Source of the DNA: Segatella copri
GTDB taxonomy: Bacteria > Bacteroidota > Bacteroidia > Bacteroidales > Bacteroidaceae
Length of the DNA stretch: 64,000 nt
NCBI RefSeq assembly: GCF_002224675.1
Contig: NZ_NMPZ01000009.1
Span: 88,269-152,268, forward strand
Direction: 5' to 3'
Part shown: piece by piece, positions 1 to 10,300 of the stretch
Layout: every line of letters starts with the position of its first letter
Numbering within the stretch: the stretch's first letter is position 1
The notes under the pieces: generated by a model
Seen by the model: the letters and a program-made list of their open reading frames with translations, nothing else
Databases searched by the model: none
What the model was told of the DNA's origin: nothing
Translations under genes and position numbers: made by a program

Positions 1-393
1 CAGACGGGTTACCACAGGAGCATCCTTCAGCGCCTTCGGAGTTCGGGTAGCGGTAACCACCACCTGATCGAGGGCTGTAGCATCCGGTTGAAGACGAAGG
101 ACATGCTGCTCACCTTTTCTCTCATCCGCTTTCAGTACGAAAGTCTGAGTCTGATAGCCCACAAAGCTCACCTTCACTCTCACCGCTCCCTCCTTGCTGT
201 AAGGAATGCGGAAATATCCGTCTTCATCAGTTGTTACCCCTCCCTTGGCATTCACCATCTGGACGGTAGCACCCACCAGAGGTGCGCCCGAATCATCGAG
301 CACTCTACCCACGACATCGCCCTGGGTTTCGGCTTTCAGATTCAGGCACAATCCGCAAAGGATTAGGAATAGTGCGAATATCTTTTGTTTCAT
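1..393 (-). CDS. TonB-dependent receptor, N-terminal part (cut by window edge)
   Basis: The reading frame opens at 393 and runs off the window start, leaving 131 residues. It begins with a signal peptide (MKQKIFALFLILCGLCLNL), then a carboxypeptidase-regulatory-like beta domain at about residues 24-105, then a segment with DQVVVTATRTPKAL, typical of the start of a TonB box and plug. The family forms outer-membrane beta-barrels that import ligands using TonB/ExbBD energy. It lies 35 nt after a lipoprotein gene and is the last visible gene of an hmu-type operon, so heme or a related porphyrin is the likely ligand and HmuR the likely counterpart. The barrel is not in the window, so ligand residues cannot be checked. 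Confidence 0.85.
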   Translation of the reverse strand, partial: MKQKIFALFLILCGLCLNLKAETQGDVVGRVLDDSGAPLVGATVQMVNAKGGVTTDEDGYFRIPYSKEGAVRVKVSFVGYQTQTFVLKADERKGEQHVLRLQPDATALDQVVVTATRTPKALKDAPVVTRL

Positions 394-428
394 CGAGTTA
401 TATCAAAGCTTATCCTGAAACAATCTTC

Positions 429-908
429 TTATTTTGTACAAACAAACTTACCAATCATTGGCATAGGCATCTTGCCATACTGCACAGAATAGTTGACGGT
501 CAGGGTTTTGTCCTTCAATGTACCCTGCAAAGTAACAGTGTACTTCTTCTCTGCACCATTCACGGTAATAGTACCTGCATAGTTCTCCTGAGCGAATGCA
601 TAAGCACCGTTAGAACCGGAAACCTTTACAGCAGGAACCTCCAGAGCAGGAAGAGCCATCATACCCTCTCCGCAAGCTGGCAATGTAACCTTGACTGTAG
701 CATCATCTACCGCCTCAATCTTCATGGTAAGATTCTCGTATGTAGAAGCCTGACCCATTACGGTCATATCCAGGCTGCCGGTGTATGTACCAGCAATCTC
801 CTTGGCAGCTGCCACTGTATCATCATCATCACTGCTGCAAGAGCTGAATGCTACACACATAGAAACCAAAGCCAACATCATGGCCATCATTGTCTTAAAC
901 TTTTTCAT
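429..908 (-). CDS. calycin-like lipoprotein in heme-uptake operon
   Basis: A 159-residue lipoprotein. The N-terminus is a type II signal with lipobox SSC followed by SDDDD, an acidic stretch typical of surface-exported Bacteroidota lipoproteins. The body (EIAGTYTGSLDM, then alternating strands to the C-terminus) resembles the calycin-like domain of Bacteroidales lipoproteins. Such folds often bind small hydrophobic ligands. It sits between hmuV and the TonB receptor in the same orientation, where other species encode the heme-binding lipoprotein HmuY, so a hemophore-like role is inferred. It does not look like HmuY itself. Unusually, it is rich in Met and Ala (GEGMMALPALEVP), and the Met residues could be metal or heme ligands. 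Confidence 0.7.
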   Translation of the reverse strand: MKKFKTMMAMMLALVSMCVAFSSCSSDDDDTVAAAKEIAGTYTGSLDMTVMGQASTYENLTMKIEAVDDATVKVTLPACGEGMMALPALEVPAVKVSGSNGAYAFAQENYAGTITVNGAEKKYTVTLQGTLKDKTLTVNYSVQYGKMPMPMIGKFVCTK

Positions 909-972
909 TTTTCTTTTCTTTTTTATTTAGTTACAATAATATTTTCTGTTTGAGGGGATTTGCAATCCCCGC

Positions 973-1317
973 TTATTTATCTTCCGGAACATAGATGATT
1001 TCACCATTCTCCAGCTGGTAAGCGATGCCCACCTTCTTTCCCTTGTTGCCAGATTTCTTGCTCTGGTCTTCAGAAGGAGTATAGCGATTGATCTTCTGTC
1101 CATCCTTGGTAATGATTTCCATATTCTCCTTGCCAGGGTTCTTCACCATCGTAAAGTTATCCTTGCTGAACATTTCCGTCATATTATAGCGCGAAACGAG
1201 GGCTACCATCAGGGCGAGGGCAAATACCATCGCCACATCGAAGAGGTTGCTCACTACGCTCATCGGATCATCATCCTCGCCATCATGCGAGAGACGACTT
1301 CTACGTCTTTGTCTCAT
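973..1317 (-). CDS. hmuV: DUF2149 family membrane protein (HmuV-like)
   Basis: A 114-residue protein: basic N-terminus (MRQRRRSRLSHDGEDDD), one transmembrane segment around residues 28-44 (DVAMVFALALMVALVS), and a C-terminal periplasmic domain ending in the short IAYQLENGEIIYVPE strand region. This is the DUF2149 architecture, which resembles ExbD/TolR with one anchor and a small periplasmic domain. It follows the ExbB/TolQ-like gene by 23 nt in the same operon. The likely role is the second subunit of a dedicated proton channel that powers the heme receptor or chelatase. The symbol follows the hmu operon convention in Porphyromonas and Bacteroides. Confidence 0.75.
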   Translation of the reverse strand: MRQRRRSRLSHDGEDDDPMSVVSNLFDVAMVFALALMVALVSRYNMTEMFSKDNFTMVKNPGKENMEIITKDGQKINRYTPSEDQSKKSGNKGKKVGIAYQLENGEIIYVPEDK

Positions 1318-1340
1318 ATTCTTTTCAAGATGTTAAGGAG

Positions 1341-1934
1341 TTACTTTTTCTCATCAATCAGGTCTGCCATAAACTCGAGGTTGCTCATATCCTCAGTGTA
1401 CCAGCGGTTCTTGGTCTGCTTGGTTACAAAACCGATGGCTGCAGAGAACAATCCCACTACGGTGGTAGCGAAAGCCACCTGCATATTGTAAGCCATCGAA
1501 GCAATATCACCGGTAGAAAGACCAACCAGAGCTGGACCCATCGGAATCAAGGTACCCATCAAACCGAGCATCGGACCCATCTTCAGAAGAGTAGATGGAA
1601 GAGAAAGATCCTTTTCAACAAACTGGGCATACTGGTCGAGGATGCGGTTCACCTGCGCCTTGCTCTGGCGGTTATCCACGAGTTTCTTCATATAGGAAAC
1701 GATGACAGCCTGCTTGTTCTTCGGCAAGCGATCGCCCAGGGTATCGATATTATCGAGCGTCAGGGTGTTCATCTGTTCACGAATCTCCGCACCCGACTTG
1801 CGCTTTACAAGATACTGTCCGAAGAAACCTCCGAGGAGCAGCAAGGCTCTGAGGAAGAAGAAAATCAACAAAATAATCACAGGAACTAGCATGCCTGTGG
1901 AAATCCAAAACAATACGTCTGATATGTAATTCAT
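1341..1934 (-). CDS. hmuU: MotA/TolQ/ExbB proton-channel family protein (HmuU-like)
   Basis: A 197-residue membrane protein. There is an N-terminal transmembrane segment (LFWISTGMLVPVIILLIFFF), a cytoplasmic helical part, and a C-terminal pair of segments containing GPMLGLMGTLIPMGPAL and FATTVVGLFSAAIGFV, the hallmark of the MotA/TolQ/ExbB family. These proteins conduct protons and couple the proton-motive force to outer-membrane or envelope work. The start codon overlaps the hmuT stop as TAATG (1 nt shared), so translation is probably coupled. With the DUF2149 partner it likely forms an operon-specific energy module for heme handling. Confidence 0.85.
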   Translation of the reverse strand: MNYISDVLFWISTGMLVPVIILLIFFFLRALLLLGGFFGQYLVKRKSGAEIREQMNTLTLDNIDTLGDRLPKNKQAVIVSYMKKLVDNRQSKAQVNRILDQYAQFVEKDLSLPSTLLKMGPMLGLMGTLIPMGPALVGLSTGDIASMAYNMQVAFATTVVGLFSAAIGFVTKQTKNRWYTEDMSNLEFMADLIDEKK

Positions 1935-2623
1935 TATACTCTATATTTTTTAATTTGATAATTGTAAATTGCCCATCCTATCGCCATTCCCACGATGACG
2001 ATGGCGATGACGCCGAGAAGCGAGAGGGCATCGAAACTGTTGAAGCCTGCCACGGCTGTCCTGCCATTCACCGTACCGATGATGCCCATCAATCCGAGCA
2101 GCACCTCTACCAGGAAGAGCAGTTCCAAGCGGATTGGTCGCTCCGGCAAAAGCCATCTCAAGCCATAGGTGAATACCGGTATCAAGATCAGCAGCACTAC
2201 GGCAAGCACCCATGCCACTACCTGGAACGATACGCCGGGAAGCAGGAAGATGGTCATCACCAGAACACTGAACAGCACTGGGAAAACCAGCAAACCAGGG
2301 AAGTACTTCAGGAAGATGAAGAACATCCATTTGCGGCGACTCACATGTTCTGAAGTCTTCACATCTACGTGGTGCACACAGAAAAGCATCGTGAGTGCCA
2401 CGTCGATACTCAGCAGCACCGCCATATCGAGCATCAGCTTCTGGTCGGCTATCCAGGCCGCAATCTGCGTCTTCGATTGCTCGATGGCAAATGGCCAGGT
2501 CATTCCCACGAAGAAGGCTACGAGCACCGAGATGATCATAATCTCCTTCACTCCGTGGAAGGTCTGCTTCAGCACAAAACTGAAGCAAACCAATATCATC
2601 ATTACTAAAACTAATGTCTCCAC
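1934..2623 (-). CDS. hmuT: polytopic membrane protein of heme operon (HmuT-like)
   Basis: A 229-residue protein with about six hydrophobic segments (for example VLVMMILVCFSFVL, IMIISVLVAFFVGM, YFPGLLVFPVLFSVLVM and VVAWVLAVVLLILIPVF). It has no catalytic motif I recognise. It lies between the CobN-like chelatase and the ExbB-like subunit, the position of HmuT in hmuRSTUV-type loci, and overlaps hmuU by one base. The function of HmuT is not firmly established; a permease or a scaffold for the chelatase is possible. The assignment rests on gene order and topology. Confidence 0.65.
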   Translation of the reverse strand: METLVLVMMILVCFSFVLKQTFHGVKEIMIISVLVAFFVGMTWPFAIEQSKTQIAAWIADQKLMLDMAVLLSIDVALTMLFCVHHVDVKTSEHVSRRKWMFFIFLKYFPGLLVFPVLFSVLVMTIFLLPGVSFQVVAWVLAVVLLILIPVFTYGLRWLLPERPIRLELLFLVEVLLGLMGIIGTVNGRTAVAGFNSFDALSLLGVIAIVIVGMAIGWAIYNYQIKKYRV

Positions 2624-2670
2624 TATTAATATTATACTATTTAGTTTAGGGGGATATGTTATCCCCTTTA

Positions 2671-5600
2671 CTATTCTATCATATTCTTTCTTCTTCTGCG
2701 AATCAGGATAGCGAGCATCACGAAAGCAACGATGACAATGACACCTACTACGATGCCGCTCACCACTGTGGTGGTCTTCTGGGCATCCTCATTCAGCGTC
2801 TCCTTCTTCATCACCATACCCTTGTCGCTGCTGTTCTTCGCAGCCTCAGCATCGCGGATCTGTTCTACATTCTGCTGATATTCCTTGGCAGAAGCAGCAT
2901 CGGTCTTGCTGGCGATATAGTTGCGCAGCTTGGCATTGTCGCAGACGAAACCGGAGCATGAAGGCTTATACTTGTTCACGGTCTCGGTATGAAGCTTGGC
3001 AATGTCCTTGAGCTGCTGAGGAGTAGCCTTCCACATTCCCTTGCGGGCACTCTCCATCATCACGGCGGTCATCTCCATCAGCGCAGCCGGATTCTGCTTG
3101 TCGAAGAACTCCTTGGTTCCGAGATGGTACTTGTCCTTGACATATACATTATATATCTCGTCCCACATCTCCTTGTCGATAGCCTTAGGCTTCATCACAT
3201 TCCAGCCGTAGGTATTGGTTACGATTTCTGCGAATGTGCTGGCACTGCTGGCTCCACCCTTCATCTTCTCCTTGATATAGGCTGGATTGAAGATGGTGGT
3301 TCTGCCCTCGATGCCGATAGCCTCCTTCACCTCCTGCATTCTCATATTGCTATGGTTGCGATAGTCGGCGAGATAAGCATCCGGATCCTTACCGGTTACG
3401 TTGCGCACAGCGAGGTTCATACCTCCCATGAATTCATATACATGGTCGAGACTCAAGGCACCCCAAGTGTTGCTCTGTCGTGGCTGAACTACCACATCGG
3501 TACGGGTCAATGCTGCCTCGAAAGCAGCCTTGCGCACGGTCTCCCAGTTCTTCTCATCACCGTAGTAGGCACCCATATTGTTCATATAGACCTCGGCAAT
3601 CTGACTCTCCTTATCCCAGCGGTCGCCTGCGGTTACCATCTCCTGGATTCCGGTGCCATAGTTGCCGTTTACGCCACCAAACACTCGATACATACTTACC
3701 TCGCGTGCCTCCTTTGGCGACATGCCCTTCTCTACAAGCACTCGTTCCGATTCGGTAACACCAGCTTTCACCAGGTTGTCGTACTTGTCACCCTTGGCAT
3801 TTGCTGCCATCTCTATCGCCTTGTTGATGAGGAAGAGACGGGATGCTGCCAGGTCGCGGAGCTGACCGGAAGTCTGAACCACGACATCGATGCGGGGACG
3901 GCCCAACTGCTTGGATGGGATGAGACGCAGATCGGTAACACGACCGAAAGCATCTCTTACCGGTTCTACACCGAGCATATAGAGAATCTGAGCAATGGTA
4001 GCACCCTCTGTTTCGATAAACTCGCTACTCCAGAGCGTGTAGCTCACCTTACGAGGATATTCACCCTTATGTCGCTCACAATACATCTTGATGGTATTGT
4101 CGCAAAGTTCCTTCGCCTTCTCCCAGGCATCCTCCGAAGGTGTATTCTCCACATTGATGGAGAAGAGATTCCTACCGGTAGGCAGGGTGTTCGGATTCAC
4201 AATCAGATCACCACCTGGAGATGGAGCGGTAAAGCCGCCATTCAGGGCATTCATCAGAGAAGACATCTCGTTGAGCGGACTCTGACGGAGCGCCTCCGAA
4301 TACTTGCCCACATTCTGCAAGGCATGCTCTACGGTAGTAATCGCCTGAGCCAGATGAATCTGCTGACGGGTATATTTTGGTGCCTTCGACATCATCATAC
4401 CCTTATCTTTAGATTTTTTTCCGGTCTGAGAAGCCTTGCCGGCTTTCGCCATCTTCGCCTTCTTCAGATCCTCCTGATACCATTTCTGGCCCTTCTTGAT
4501 GGCTTCCATCATCTTGTCAGGGAAGTGACCGGTCTGCTCCATCTTCTCAAAAGCCTCACGACTCATCTGCGGAATCTTTTTCTTATGAGAAACCTTGGCA
4601 GCACGGAGCTCGCTTACCGTACGGTGATCTACCTTCTTTGGCTTCGTCTCCTTCGCTCCACCCATCTGGTCTGCCATCTGCATCATCATCTGGATAGGAT
4701 CCGGAGCTGCCTGCATCGCTTCAACCTTACGTGCCATCTGGAGTTCGGCAGGAGTGATTCCTACATAACGGCAGATGTATTCATCTGAAACCGAGGCTGA
4801 ACCCAGAAGCTGGGTCACGGTATTGCGTGCCTTGCTCAGATAGAGACGGTCGAAAAGCTGCTTATGCTTCTCCACACCCTCCTGAGCACGACCTTTCAGC
4901 TTATCTACAGCCAACATTCCGTAGGCAATAGGATCTGTAGCCATCGCATAGACACTGGTGCGGATATCATCGTTATCGTATGGCACACCCAGAGTATAGA
5001 GCTTGCCGGTAATCTTCTCGTTTGCCAACTCTTCTGCAAAATTCTCTACTCTCGCAATTTCATCTGCAGAATAAGGCTTGTTCATCTGCTTGGCATCGAG
5101 CCCCAGTTCTCGGGCGATTCCCATCTTCACGGTCAGCGCCTTCACTTTCAGCGACTGTTCGGCAGATGCCTTCTTCTCGTATGACTGGATGGCATCACTC
5201 AACTGCTTGTAGGTCTGTCGCAATTCGCTCTCCTTGAAAGGAGGAGTGAGATAGCTCTGGGTCTGGGCATAGGTGCGGCGCTTGGCAATCATCGCCTCGC
5301 CCACATTGCCGATAGTATATATATAAAGATGTGGAACCACACCAATCAATCGGTCACTCCAGTCGTTGCTGCCGAGTGCCACCTGCTTTCTCGGAGTATA
5401 TTCCAGCGAACCGTGGGTTCCGAAATGGATGAGTGCATCGGCACTGAAACCATAACGAGCCCAAAGATAAGAGGCAACATAAGTGTAAGGAGGTGCCTGG
5501 TCGGTGCCATGCACAATCTTGAAGGAGTCGCCTCCCACACCTGCCATCACCTGTGGAAGCAGAGCCACATTACCAAACTGCAGTCTTGCCACCGCCAACT

Positions 5601-7077
5601 TACCATCATCGGTAGCCATATATTTGCCAGGGAAGGAACCATAGAGCTGGTTCATCTCCTTGACCATCTTCTTAGACAAAGCCTTCTGGGTCCATCCGGC
5701 AAACTGCTGGGCGGTAACCAGGGCAGGATGTCCAGACTGGAGGAATTGGGTATAGGCACCCTCGGCATAGGTTCCGAAGACGGCACCCTGAGCCTGGATC
5801 ATCTTTGCCAGTTCCTGAGGATTGGCTGGCAACTTGCCTACATTATATCCTTCATTCTTCAAGCGAACCAGGAGATTGTAGAGCGATGGAACCACTTCCA
5901 TTCCCGAAGCAGTAAGTGCATTCTGACCCGGACCCTTGAAGTAGAAGATGGCGATGCGCTTGCTGCTGTTCTTCTTGTTCTTCAGATTCACATAGCCCTG
6001 CACGCTCTCTACGAAACTCTCCATTCTGTCTGGGATGCCGTAAACCTCCTGCAAGCCCTCCTTGTTGATGCGCTGACCGAAAACCACGTATGGACGGATG
6101 GCACCATCAATCTCCGGAGTCACGATGCTCTGCGACATGAAACCGCCGTTCATTCCCTGCTTGTCGTTCTCCCAATCGGTGGTCAAGCGGTTGATATTAA
6201 GGGGTGAGAATAGTGGAATATTCTTCTGCTTCAGGAACTCAACGAAGTAATCGCCCAGTCTGCCATGCGCCATATTCACTACGGCATTCGCCTGGATGCT
6301 GTCGGCATAATGACCGGCGATAAAGCTCTGAAGCTTATTGATGCGATACACCATGAATCCCTTCTTCTCGAAAGCCTTCTCCATATCAGGAGCCGCACCC
6401 ATGAAACCAGTAAGCATGATGGTAGGAGCACCTTCTTTATATAAACCGTTCTTTGCCAGGAAGGCATTGTACTCGCGGATGCTGTTGAAGCCCAGTTCAT
6501 CGCCCTTTTCATCCTTCGGGTCGAAATGAGTCAGGAGATAGTCTGGTCGCTCATTCACACGTTCCGGCTCTGGAGCCATGAACTTCTTTCCGTCGATAAA
6601 CTTGCGGATGTAAGCGAGCATACTCTGATAGTTCTTCTTGCCGCCGTTCTCGATGTACTGCATCAGATAATCGGCATCGAAGTTATCTACAGATACGATA
6701 TTGTTGGCTGGGTTGGTAGCTGCATGAGTCAGGGTTGGCACCTTGTAGGAAGCCTCTTCCAACTGCTTGCGCTGGTTCTCGTCGATTCGGAGGCCCATAC
6801 CATTCACGATAATCATATCGTAATCATCCAGATGATCGAAATCATCGGTCGTGATTTCACTCAGTTTGATCATCGCATTGTCGTTGGCATGCGAAATCTG
6901 TCCCAGCGCAATAGCCTGATAGTTGAGGAAAGCGATGCGGGTAGTACCCACCCAGGCAGAGTAAGCCTTCGCCAAACCTCCCAGAACAATCACAGCCAAT
7001 AAGGCCAGGAAGATGTATTTCTTTTTAATCTTTCTAATTTTTCCTAATCCTTTTCTCATATCTATTCCTTTTTTCAT
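2671..7077 (-). CDS. hmuS: CobN/Mg-chelatase-like protein, HmuS (heme chelatase/dechelatase)
   Basis: A 1468-residue member of the CobN/BchH large-subunit chelatase family. The N-terminal anchor (YIFLALLAVIVLGGLAKA) is at residues ~20-38. The long CobN-type body includes HFGTHGSLEYTPRK near residue 550. A second membrane segment near the C-terminus (VVGVIVIVAFVMLAILI) is followed by RRRRK. A Lys/Met-rich insertion lies around residues 830-910 (for example GKKSKDKGMMMSKAP). CobN inserts cobalt with CobS and CobT, which are absent here; in hmu operons this protein is thought to act on heme, removing its iron without oxygen. Two starts are possible: an 18-nt unit holding GGAATAGATATG is duplicated, so both 7077 and 7059 have a ribosome site. 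It is the first gene of the operon, after the promoter at 7100-7131. Confidence 0.85.
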   Translation of the reverse strand: MKKGIDMRKGLGKIRKIKKKYIFLALLAVIVLGGLAKAYSAWVGTTRIAFLNYQAIALGQISHANDNAMIKLSEITTDDFDHLDDYDMIIVNGMGLRIDENQRKQLEEASYKVPTLTHAATNPANNIVSVDNFDADYLMQYIENGGKKNYQSMLAYIRKFIDGKKFMAPEPERVNERPDYLLTHFDPKDEKGDELGFNSIREYNAFLAKNGLYKEGAPTIMLTGFMGAAPDMEKAFEKKGFMVYRINKLQSFIAGHYADSIQANAVVNMAHGRLGDYFVEFLKQKNIPLFSPLNINRLTTDWENDKQGMNGGFMSQSIVTPEIDGAIRPYVVFGQRINKEGLQEVYGIPDRMESFVESVQGYVNLKNKKNSSKRIAIFYFKGPGQNALTASGMEVVPSLYNLLVRLKNEGYNVGKLPANPQELAKMIQAQGAVFGTYAEGAYTQFLQSGHPALVTAQQFAGWTQKALSKKMVKEMNQLYGSFPGKYMATDDGKLAVARLQFGNVALLPQVMAGVGGDSFKIVHGTDQAPPYTYVASYLWARYGFSADALIHFGTHGSLEYTPRKQVALGSNDWSDRLIGVVPHLYIYTIGNVGEAMIAKRRTYAQTQSYLTPPFKESELRQTYKQLSDAIQSYEKKASAEQSLKVKALTVKMGIARELGLDAKQMNKPYSADEIARVENFAEELANEKITGKLYTLGVPYDNDDIRTSVYAMATDPIAYGMLAVDKLKGRAQEGVEKHKQLFDRLYLSKARNTVTQLLGSASVSDEYICRYVGITPAELQMARKVEAMQAAPDPIQMMMQMADQMGGAKETKPKKVDHRTVSELRAAKVSHKKKIPQMSREAFEKMEQTGHFPDKMMEAIKKGQKWYQEDLKKAKMAKAGKASQTGKKSKDKGMMMSKAPKYTRQQIHLAQAITTVEHALQNVGKYSEALRQSPLNEMSSLMNALNGGFTAPSPGGDLIVNPNTLPTGRNLFSINVENTPSEDAWEKAKELCDNTIKMYCERHKGEYPRKVSYTLWSSEFIETEGATIAQILYMLGVEPVRDAFGRVTDLRLIPSKQLGRPRIDVVVQTSGQLRDLAASRLFLINKAIEMAANAKGDKYDNLVKAGVTESERVLVEKGMSPKEAREVSMYRVFGGVNGNYGTGIQEMVTAGDRWDKESQIAEVYMNNMGAYYGDEKNWETVRKAAFEAALTRTDVVVQPRQSNTWGALSLDHVYEFMGGMNLAVRNVTGKDPDAYLADYRNHSNMRMQEVKEAIGIEGRTTIFNPAYIKEKMKGGASSASTFAEIVTNTYGWNVMKPKAIDKEMWDEIYNVYVKDKYHLGTKEFFDKQNPAALMEMTAVMMESARKGMWKATPQQLKDIAKLHTETVNKYKPSCSGFVCDNAKLRNYIASKTDAASAKEYQQNVEQIRDAEAAKNSSDKGMVMKKETLNEDAQKTTTVVSGIVVGVIVIVAFVMLAILIRRRRKNMIE

Positions 7078-7099
7078 ATCTATTCCTTTTATCGGGCTG

Positions 7100-7131
7100 C
7101 AAAGGTATAGCTTATTTAGAATTTGTACAAT
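7100..7131 (-). promoter_or_regulatory. Bacteroidota promoter of the hmu operon
   Basis: Read on the minus strand there is ATTG, 20 nt, then TACCTTTG, a perfect -7 match to TAnnTTTG and a near match at -33. It lies 23 nt upstream of the first hmuS start. No Fur-like palindrome was recognised. Confidence 0.65.
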
Positions 7132-7170
7132 ACCTAGAAATTGTGATTTTCACATTTTTTATACTTAGAA

Positions 7171-7211
7171 GTTGGTATCAGATTGAAAGGCTTTGCTTTC
7201 AATGTACCAAC
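7171..7211. other. hairpin between divergent hmu and protease promoters
   Basis: An inverted repeat with arms GTTGGTA/TACCAAC (7171-7177, 7205-7211) and TTGAAAG/CTTTCAA (7183-7189, 7196-7202). It lies upstream of both divergent promoters, so it is not a normal terminator for either gene. It could be a protein-binding site or part of an unmapped transcript. Confidence 0.4.
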
Positions 7212-7247
7212 AAATAAGTAGTCTTTTTATGGTTTTACGGAGTTTAG

Positions 7248-7279
7248 TTTGGTAGTTTCACATAAAAGCCGTAACTTTG
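7248..7279 (+). promoter_or_regulatory. Bacteroidota promoter of the tricorn-like protease
   Basis: TTTG at 7248-7251, a 20-nt spacer, then TAACTTTG at 7272-7279: a full match to the Bacteroidota consensus. The start codon is 31 nt downstream. Confidence 0.8.
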
Positions 7280-7310
7280 CAACATAAAATCAAACAGAAA
7301 CTTTATAATA

Positions 7311-10300
7311 ATGAAGAAACTGATTCTTAGTGCTGCTCTTCTGGCAGCATCTCTGGCATCCCAGGCCCAGCAGGGTCCGCTGTGGATGCGCTACCCTGCC
7401 ATCTCACCGGATGGCTCTACCATCGCCTTTGCCTATAAGGGCGATCTCTATTGCGTTCCAGCCAATGGTGGCGAGGCACGCCAGTTGACTACCCATGCTG
7501 CTTACGACTCCCAACCTATCTGGAGCCCTGACGGCAAGAAGATTGCCTTTACTTCCAACCGAGAAGGCAGCCTGGATGTTTACGTCATCTCTGCCAAGGG
7601 CGGTGCGCCAACCCGACTCACCACTCACAGCGGCAAGGAGACTCCAATCGCCTTCAAGGACAACGACCATGTGCTCTTCTCTGCCAACATCATGCCTACA
7701 GCCCAGAGCAATCTCTTTGCTGCCAATGAATTCTCACAGGTTTACGAGGTAAGCACTGAGGGCGGTCGTCCTAAGTTGTATTCCGTTCTTCCGATGGAGA
7801 ACATCAGCATCAACAAGAACGGTCAGGTGCTCTATCACGACAAAAAGGGTTATGAGGATGCATGGCGCAAGCACCATACTTCTCCTATCACCCGAGATAT
7901 CTGGATGCTCGACAACGGAAAGTACCAGAAGCTTACTACCTTCAAGGGCGAGGACCGCAACCCGGTATGGGCTGCCGACAACCAGAGCTTCTACTATCTC
8001 AGCGAGCAGGATGGGTCCTTCAATATCTACCGCCGCAACATCGCAAGCGGAAAGGATACCCAGATTACCCAGCAGAAGAAGAATCCTATCCGTTTCCTCA
8101 CTTCTTCTAACGATGGTTTGCTCTGCTATGGTTTCGATGGCGAAATCTATACCGTAAAGGAAGGTGCACAGCCTCAGAAGGTCAGCATCTCCATCACTAC
8201 AGACAACGATGAACCAAGCCTCATCCGCAAGGTGCAGTCTTGGGGTGCTACCGAGATTGCCCTTTCACCAGATGCCAAGGAGGTGGCTTTCGTGATGCAC
8301 GGTGATGTATATGTTACCTCTACAGAATACAAGACTACCAAGCGAATCACCGATACTCCCCAGCAGGAACGCAACTTGAGCTTTGCTCCTGATGGCAGAA
8401 GTCTGGTCTATGCTTCTGAGCGCAATGGCGTATGGCAGATTTTCCAGGCTAAGATCAAGAACGAGAAGGAGAAGAACTTTACTTACTGCTCTGAGATAGA
8501 AGAGGAGCAGCTTACCAAGACCAATATTACTTCTCAGTATCCTGCCTACAGTCCTGATGGCAAGGAGGTGGCTTTCTATGAGGATCGTGCTACCCTCCGC
8601 ATCATCAACCTGAAGTCGAAGGAAGTACGCACCGTACTCGATGGCAAGTACAACTATTCTTACTCTGATGGCGACATCTGGTTTGAATGGAGCCCAGACA
8701 GCAAGTGGCTCATGTGCAGCTACATCGGTAATGGCGGATGGAACAATACAGATATCGCCGTAGTAAAGGCTGACGGAAAGGAAGTTCACAATATTACCGA
8801 CAGCGGTTACAGCGACAGCAACGGTAAGTGGGTGCTCGGAGGAAAGGCTATTCTCTTCGAGAGCGACCGTGCCGGTTATCGCAGTCACGGTTCATGGGGT
8901 GCAGAATATGATGCCTATCTCATGTTCCTCGACCTCGAAGCCTACGACCGCTTCCGCATGTCTAAGGAGGAACTCGAATTAGCCGAGGCCAACAAGGACG
9001 AGAAGGAGAAGAAGGCTGACGAGAAGGAGGAGAAGAAGAAGGAAAACAAGAAGAAGAAAGAGGAGAAGACCGGAAAGATTGAGGTGGATAAGGTGAAACC
9101 TCTCGAACTCGACTTCGAGAACTGCCGTGACCGTGTGGTCCGTCTTACCGTCAACTCATCCAATATGGGTGATGCCATCATCGACAGCAAGGGAGAGAAG
9201 GTTTATTACCAGGCTGCCTTTGAAGGTGGCTACGACCTCTGGTGTCACGACCTGAAGGAAGGCAGCACTACCCTGATGATGAAGGGTATCGGTGGCGGCG
9301 GCTTCGTTGCCGACAAGGATATCAAGAACCTCTTCCTCTGCAATGGCAGCAGCATCAAGAAGATTGACCTGGGCAGCAAGGCTACTACCAACATCGACTT
9401 TGAGGCTCCATTCAACTACAAGCCTGCCGAGGAGCGCCAGTATCTCTTCGACCATGTATGGCGCCAGGTAGCTGACAAATTCTATGATCCAAAGATGCAG
9501 GGTGTGGATTGGGAGTACTACCGCAAGGTGTATGAGAAGTTCTTACCTTATATCAATAATAACTTCGACTTCGCTGAGATGTTGAGCGAGATGCTGGGGG
9601 AGCTGAATGCCAGCCATACCGGTTGCCGTTATTATGCTGGCGGCGCTTCTCTTTCTACCGCAGCTCTCGGTGCTTTCTTCGATCCTAACTACGAGGGTGA
9701 CGGCTTGAAGATTCAGGAAGTCATCAAGCGTGGTCCTTTCGCCGTGAAGAAGAACGAGGTTACCGCCGGCTGCATCATCGAGAAGATCGATGGAGAGGCT
9801 ATCAAGGCGGGTAAGGATTACAACGCATTGCTCGATGGAAAGGCTGGCAAGAATGTACGTCTCACCATCAAGAACACCAAGGGCAAGACTTTCGACCTGA
9901 TCATCAAGGCGATTTCGCAGGGTGATCAGCAGGAACTTCTCTACAAGCGCTGGGTGGACAGAAACCGTGCCATCGTGGATAGCGTTTCAAAGGGTAGAAT
10001 CGCATACGTTCATGTCAAAGCGATGAACAGCGAGAGCTTCCGCACCGTATATAGCGAACTCTTGAGCGACAAGAACCGCAACAAGGATGCCGTAATCGTG
10101 GATGAGCGTCACAATGGTGGCGGCTGGTTGCACGATGACCTCTGCACCTTGCTCAGCGGCAAGCAGTATCAGGAGTTTGTACCTCACGGCAAGGTAGTGG
10201 GCAAGGATCCATTCAACAAGTGGACCAAGCCATCCTGCGTTCTGATCTGCGAGGACGACTACAGCAACGGTCATGGTTTCCCATGGGTATATAAGGAGTT

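Noticed and set aside
429..908. HmuY heme-binding protein
   Set aside because: Position fits, but the sequence resembles calycin-like lipoproteins and lacks the HmuY pattern.
2169..2711. Long plus-strand frames opposite the hmu genes
   Set aside because: They lie entirely antisense to well-supported hmuS/hmuT frames and have no signal, motif or ribosome site.
2989..4788. A 599-residue plus-strand frame opposite hmuS
   Set aside because: It is a codon-bias shadow of the 1468-residue chelatase; composition is His/Leu-rich nonsense with no recognisable domain.
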